64,000 bases of DNA from Siccibacter colletis (GTDB taxonomy: Bacteria > Pseudomonadota > Gammaproteobacteria > Enterobacterales > Enterobacteriaceae). The stretch is taken from assembly GCF_000696575.1 (NCBI RefSeq), contig NZ_JMSQ01000009.1, forward strand, positions 62,001-126,000. Direction: 5' to 3'. Of the stretch, positions 56,912 to 64,000 are shown in pieces. Below the pieces are notes generated by a model. That model was given only the letters and a program-made list of their open reading frames with translations. It searched no databases and was not told where the DNA came from. The position numbers were made by a program, and so were the translations under genes. Each line of letters starts with the position of its first letter. The first letter of the stretch is position 1.

Positions 56912-56938
56912 GAATACTATCAATCGTGGTTAAACGGA

Positions 56939-57661
56939 TCAGCGAAGGGGTCTGCCGCCGTCTACCGCAAAAGAGCGGCCCGTAACGAAACAGCTGGTGA
57001 GCAGATAATCCACCAGATCGATGATCTCTTTTTCGCCCGGTGCGGTTTTCATCAGGGATTTGCTGAGCGCCTTCTGGCGGTACTCCGCATCGTCGCCCTC
57101 GTTGAACAGGATCAGCGACGGCGCGATGGCATTGACCTTCACTTCCGGTGCCATCTTCTTCGCAAACGAACGCGTCATGTTATCCAGCGCCGCTTTACTG
57201 GCCGCGTAGGCAATGTGCTTATCGCTGCCGCGCTCCACCACGTAGTCGGTGAAGTGGATGATATCTGCGGCAGCATGGCCCTGACCGCGCAGCAGCGGCT
57301 CAAAGGCGGTGTTGAGCAGGTAGGGGGCATGAACGTGGATCTGCAGCATGGCGCTCAGTACCTCAGCCGGCTGATGCGCCGGGGACTCCGACATCCAGGC
57401 GCTGGCGTTGTGCAGCACAGCGCGCAGGCTGGTGGTGCGGCGCTTTACGTCCTCGGCGAAGGCGAGAATGCCGTCATCGGTGCAGAAGTCGGCTTCGATA
57501 CAGATGCCGCCGGCCTCTTCGATAACGTCGATCGCCGGGTAGCGCGTGCGGTAGCTGACGATGACCGACTGGTGCTGGGCAAGGAAATGGTGCGCCAGCG
57601 CAAGACCGATGCGACGGCCTCCACCGGTAATCAGTATCGGGCGGTCAGGACTCTTTCCCAT
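56939..57661 (-). CDS. folM: Dihydromonapterin reductase FolM (short-chain dehydrogenase)
   Basis: This NADPH enzyme reduces dihydromonapterin to tetrahydromonapterin and has weak dihydrofolate reductase activity. The 240-residue SDR protein equals the E. coli length. The cofactor glycine motif is TGGGRRIGLALAHHF, and the catalytic Tyr/Lys is YAASKAALDN. It ends in the typical SFAVDGGRPLR. It is downstream of ydgI on the same strand (25-bp gap), suggesting co-transcription. Confidence 0.96.
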   Translation of the reverse strand: MGKSPDRPILITGGGRRIGLALAHHFLAQHQSVIVSYRTRYPAIDVIEEAGGICIEADFCTDDGILAFAEDVKRRTTSLRAVLHNASAWMSESPAHQPAEVLSAMLQIHVHAPYLLNTAFEPLLRGQGHAAADIIHFTDYVVERGSDKHIAYAASKAALDNMTRSFAKKMAPEVKVNAIAPSLILFNEGDDAEYRQKALSKSLMKTAPGEKEIIDLVDYLLTSCFVTGRSFAVDGGRPLR

Positions 57662-57686
57662 CGGTCACTCCTCGTTATTCAGGGGA

Positions 57687-59069
57687 TCAGCGCATCAGCA
57701 TCCATGTTGCCGGCAGGGCCGCAATCAGCAGCACTACCATCGCGGCTTTCTCCCGCAGGTTAAGCTGAACGTTATCGCTATGGGTACGGCGGGCGTACAT
57801 AAACACCAGCAAGCCCGGTGCGTACAGCACCACGGACAGCAGCAGGTGCATCGGGCCTGAGGCATACAATAACCATAAGCCATAAATGCACGCGCCGATA
57901 CCAACGAACTGATGCAACGGTTTTTTTGCGATTTTAAGCAGATATGCACCCACCAGGAAGTAGGGCACGAGGATCATTTCTGAGGCGATGGTCAGCAGGG
58001 TGTTGTAGTCCGACCCGGTGAGCCAGATCAGCACCAGGCAGATTTGCACGCTGATGTTGGTCAGCCACAGCGAGGCAGACGGCGCGTTGCGCGCGTTCTG
58101 ACGGGCAAAACGCTTTGGAAAGGCTTTGTGGGTCGCGGCCAGAAGCGGCACTTCCGCTGCCATAATGGTCCAGCTCAGGTACGCCCCGCACACCGAGACG
58201 ATAAGCCCGACGGCGATGACTACTTCGCCCCATTTGCCCATCATATCCACCATCAGCCCGGCCATCGACGGGTTGCGCATCTGCGCCAGCTCCGGGCGAG
58301 CGACGACGCCCAGCGACAGCAGCGTCACCAGCAGATAGACCACCAGCGCGGCCAGCACCGCCAGCAGGGTGGCGCGGCCCACGTCGGCGCGGTTACGGGC
58401 GCGGGCGGAAACCACCACCGCGCCTTCCACACCGATGAACACCCACAGGGTGATGAGCATGGTGTTTTTCACCTGTTCCCACACCGGCACGCCGAGCGAT
58501 ACGCCGGTGAAATCGAGGGCGAAGACGTCCATCTTAAACGCCATTACCGCCAGCACCACAAACAGCCCGAGGGGCAGCAGCTTCGCCATTGTGGCGGCAA
58601 GGTTAATGCTCGCCGCGGTCTGCACGCCGCGCAGCACCAGCCAGTGCACGACCCACAACAGCACCGACGCGCCAACGATGGACTGCCAGGTATTGCCGTC
58701 GCCAAACAGGCGCAGCTCCGGGGTATCGGTAAAGAAACTCAGGGCGGAGAAAACAATCACCAGATAAGAGACGTTGGCGATGACGGCACACAGCCAGTAA
58801 CCCCAGGCCGAGCAGAAGCCCATCAGCTCGCCGAAGCCTTCGCGCGCGTAGGTGAAGATACCGCCATCCAGGTCCGGACGCAGACGCGAGAGGATCAGCA
58901 TGGCCACCGCCAGCATCAGGATACCGACGCCGGTGATCGCCCAGCCAATCAGCAGCGCCGCCGGGCTTGCCACCGCCGCCATGTTCTGCGGCAGGCTGAA
59001 CACCCCGGCCCCCAGCATTGAGCTAAGCACCAGCGCAGTCAGTGCCGCCAGACCCAGTTTCTTATCCAT
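57687..59069 (-). CDS. ydgI: APC-family basic amino acid antiporter YdgI
   Basis: This 460-residue, 12-helix amino acid-polyamine-organocation transporter equals the length of E. coli YdgI, annotated there as a putative arginine/ornithine antiporter. The N-terminal helix has GLAALTALVLSSMLGAGVFS with the unwound Gly motif, and ARNRADVGRATLL lies in the loop after helix 6. The substrate is inferred from family; no arginine deiminase genes adjoin it. It precedes folM with a 25-bp gap. Confidence 0.93.
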   Translation of the reverse strand: MDKKLGLAALTALVLSSMLGAGVFSLPQNMAAVASPAALLIGWAITGVGILMLAVAMLILSRLRPDLDGGIFTYAREGFGELMGFCSAWGYWLCAVIANVSYLVIVFSALSFFTDTPELRLFGDGNTWQSIVGASVLLWVVHWLVLRGVQTAASINLAATMAKLLPLGLFVVLAVMAFKMDVFALDFTGVSLGVPVWEQVKNTMLITLWVFIGVEGAVVVSARARNRADVGRATLLAVLAALVVYLLVTLLSLGVVARPELAQMRNPSMAGLMVDMMGKWGEVVIAVGLIVSVCGAYLSWTIMAAEVPLLAATHKAFPKRFARQNARNAPSASLWLTNISVQICLVLIWLTGSDYNTLLTIASEMILVPYFLVGAYLLKIAKKPLHQFVGIGACIYGLWLLYASGPMHLLLSVVLYAPGLLVFMYARRTHSDNVQLNLREKAAMVVLLIAALPATWMLMR

Positions 59070-59213
59070 AGTTATCCTGTCAGTAAAGAGAGATGATCCA
59101 GAATAATTATTACGTCATAACGCATAAAAATGGCGGATCGCACTAAGGCGCGGGATTTTACGCAGTGGGTGACGCGCTTGCAATGAGATGTGCAGCAAAT
59201 AATAGCAAAAGAC

Positions 59214-59239
59214 AAAAAAGGCAGCCCGCAGGCTGCCTT
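59214..59239 (-). terminator. ydgH terminator
   Basis: GGCAGCC and GGCTGCC form a 7-bp stem; on the minus strand six T residues follow. It is 18 bp past the ydgH stop. Confidence 0.83.
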
Positions 59240-59257
59240 ATGCTGTAACGGCGAGGC

Positions 59258-60202
59258 TTATTTGAACAGGTCGGCGCTGATGGTCATGTTGCCACCGCGC
59301 TCCTGCCACTGGCGGGTAACGTGGTAGTACTTCGCGCCTTTTTTCGCAGCACGCTTCGCCACCTGATAGGAGACGTCGGTCATGCTGTGGTAGTTGCCGG
59401 TGAACTTCACGCTGTCAAACGGCACCATCTGCGCGGCGGTGACTTTATTCACTTCCTGAATCTCAGTACCGTCCGGCAGGGTGACAGTGTAACGCCCGCC
59501 TTTAGAGGACTGGGTTTCGAAGAAACGGCCTACTTCGGTCGACGGGGACGAAGTGGTTGCCACGCCCGGGATCTCAACTTTCTTCGCTTCTTCACCGCCT
59601 TTTGCCAGCGCGGCGCGGCCGGCATCGGAGTCGGCTGGAATCGCATCCGGGCTCTGCAGTACGCGTTTCTTCGCATCCGCTTTATAGATGAACGCGGTGA
59701 TCAGCTGGTTGCCGCCCTGGTTGGCATCAACCTGACGCACGATGTAGAACGCGTGCGCGCCTTTGTTTTTCGCCTGTTTGGTGATGGCGTCATTCACTTC
59801 CGGCTGGCTGCGGAAGAAGCCTTTCACGGTAACGGTATCGTAAGGCTCCAGCGCAAACGCCTGGTCTTTCGGCAACTCAACCACGCCGTTGATCACGCGA
59901 TTCTCCGGCGCATCGGCTTTCGGTGCGTCTTCGCGATAGACATCGGCCACTACGCGCCAGTTGCCGCTGTTGCCGGTGTCGTTAGTATCCAGAATATAGA
60001 AAGAGGCGGCGCCCATTGAATCTGCACGACGGGAAACCGCAGTGGCTGCTTCGTTGATGGCATTAAAACGCCCGGTGATCGTAATACGATCGTAAGGTTT
60101 CAGAGCGGCGGCCTGGTCCGGCGTTAATTCTGTCGCGGCATGAGCGGACAGCGTGGTTGCAGCAATTACTGCGGACGCCAGAAGGGTGTTCTTGATCTTC
60201 AT
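59258..60202 (-). CDS. ydgH: Periplasmic DUF1471 triple-domain protein YdgH
   Basis: This 314-residue secreted protein has a signal peptide (about 1-22, ending LSAHA) and three DUF1471 (YhcN/BhsA-type) domains at about residues 25-95, 110-180 and 235-314, recognisable by repeated YDRITITGRF, YDTVTVKGFF and DSVKFTGNYH strands. Length equals that of E. coli YdgH. Related single-domain proteins act in stress and biofilm; the role here is unknown. It is divergent from pntA across a long spacer. Confidence 0.95.
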   Translation of the reverse strand: MKIKNTLLASAVIAATTLSAHAATELTPDQAAALKPYDRITITGRFNAINEAATAVSRRADSMGAASFYILDTNDTGNSGNWRVVADVYREDAPKADAPENRVINGVVELPKDQAFALEPYDTVTVKGFFRSQPEVNDAITKQAKNKGAHAFYIVRQVDANQGGNQLITAFIYKADAKKRVLQSPDAIPADSDAGRAALAKGGEEAKKVEIPGVATTSSPSTEVGRFFETQSSKGGRYTVTLPDGTEIQEVNKVTAAQMVPFDSVKFTGNYHSMTDVSYQVAKRAAKKGAKYYHVTRQWQERGGNMTISADLFK

Positions 60203-62254
<2,052 letters not shown>

Positions 62255-62261
62255 GGGGTAA

Positions 62262-63653
<1,392 letters not shown>

Positions 63654-63668
63654 TTGCGCACTCCCCGA

Positions 63669-63692
63669 ACCGCTCTCCGGAGCGGTTTTTTT
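63669..63692 (+). terminator. pntAB terminator
   Basis: ACCGCTC and GAGCGGT form a 7-bp stem with a TCCG loop, followed by T7, 15 bp after the pntB stop. Confidence 0.85.
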
Positions 63693-63788
63693 ATGCCCGC
63701 TGCCGGGCTTATCCGATTCTTGCCGCTATCACCAACGCTTCTCGTCAGCTGTCTATACTGTTACTTCGCTGTAAAAAGAGGAGGAGTC

Positions 63789-64000
63789 ATGGATTTTCTG
63801 GAACGGTTCAATTTTGTGTCGCTGTTGATGGCACCCTCATTCTGGATTGGCGTTGCCACGGTGGTGGTGGTGACGCTGGTGGTGTACTGGCTGCTTAACC
63901 GCCTGCTGGCCGTACTGCATAAGGGCGTTCAGAACTGGCGCGGCAACCATCAGGAGGCAAATCACAGGCTGCGCGTGATCCTGTTCGATATGCTCAATCG
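63789..64000 (+). CDS. N-terminal fragment of a membrane protein, possibly an MscS-type mechanosensitive channel
   Basis: The reading frame starts at an ATG after AGAGGAGG and runs off the right window edge after about 70 codons (MDFLERFNFVSLLMAPSFWI...). It has one strong transmembrane helix (about residues 18-38, rich in Val/Leu/Thr) and then an amphipathic stretch LLNRLLAVLHKGVQNW with basic residues. This layout fits the first helix of MscS-family channels, but no diagnostic pore motif is inside the fragment. It is not in E. coli at this position next to pntB. Confidence 0.4.
   Translation, partial: MDFLERFNFVSLLMAPSFWIGVATVVVVTLVVYWLLNRLLAVLHKGVQNWRGNHQEANHRLRVILFDMLN

Noticed and set aside
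56864-56938. PhoP box upstream of rstA
   Set aside because: A CGTTTA half-site exists but its partner does not match the GTTTA pattern.

Overview
The window is chromosomal DNA of an enterobacterium close to Enterobacter (Lelliottia, Leclercia and Klebsiella are alternatives). The genes are GC-rich. Almost every product reads as a near full-length counterpart of a gene from the 36-minute (replication terminus) region of E. coli K-12, in the same order with the whole block inverted. I see no rRNA, tRNA, insertion sequence, prophage or CRISPR array.

Layout: mdtK (partial) and ribE; an inserted beta-glucoside operon (PTS IIC, GH1, LacI) with its own operator and CRP-like site; cfa; the purine genes punC/punR and purR; the tiny cydH; ydhP, mepH, grxD, rnt, gloA; the electrophile-response genes nemA-nemR with ydhL-ydhF opposite; sodC; the efflux set ydhI-J-K divergent from slyA; slyB, anmK, mliC, pdxH, tyrS, pdxY, gstA, dtpA; the nth-rsxE-G-D-C-B-A operon; ydgK, cnu; a second GH1 gene with its own operator; ydgJ; a YfeH-like carrier; add; malY-malX/malI; ydgA, manA, fumA, fumC; tus with its Ter site; a non-coding block of duplicated structured repeats; rstB-rstA, folM, ydgI, ydgH; pntAB; and the first 70 codons of a membrane protein.

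Functional themes: redox and damage defence (nemRA, gloA, sodC, grxD, nth, rsx, pntAB), vitamin B6 and flavin supply (pdxH, pdxY, ribE), purine handling (purR, punRC, add), central carbon metabolism (fumA, fumC, manA), envelope maintenance (cfa, mepH, anmK, mliC, slyB), sugar uptake (two GH1 loci, malXY) and fork arrest (tus/Ter).

Compared with E. coli K-12 from memory, sodB (between ydhP and mepH), lhr (between grxD and rnt), blr (next to cnu) and ydgC (between rstA and folM) are absent. The PTS/GH1/LacI operon, the second GH1 gene and the YfeH-like gene are additions. The most unusual stretch is 54051-54863: two about 96% identical, hairpin-rich units of about 350 bp bordered by inverted copies of a 29-bp palindrome, lying between the tus Ter site and rstB.
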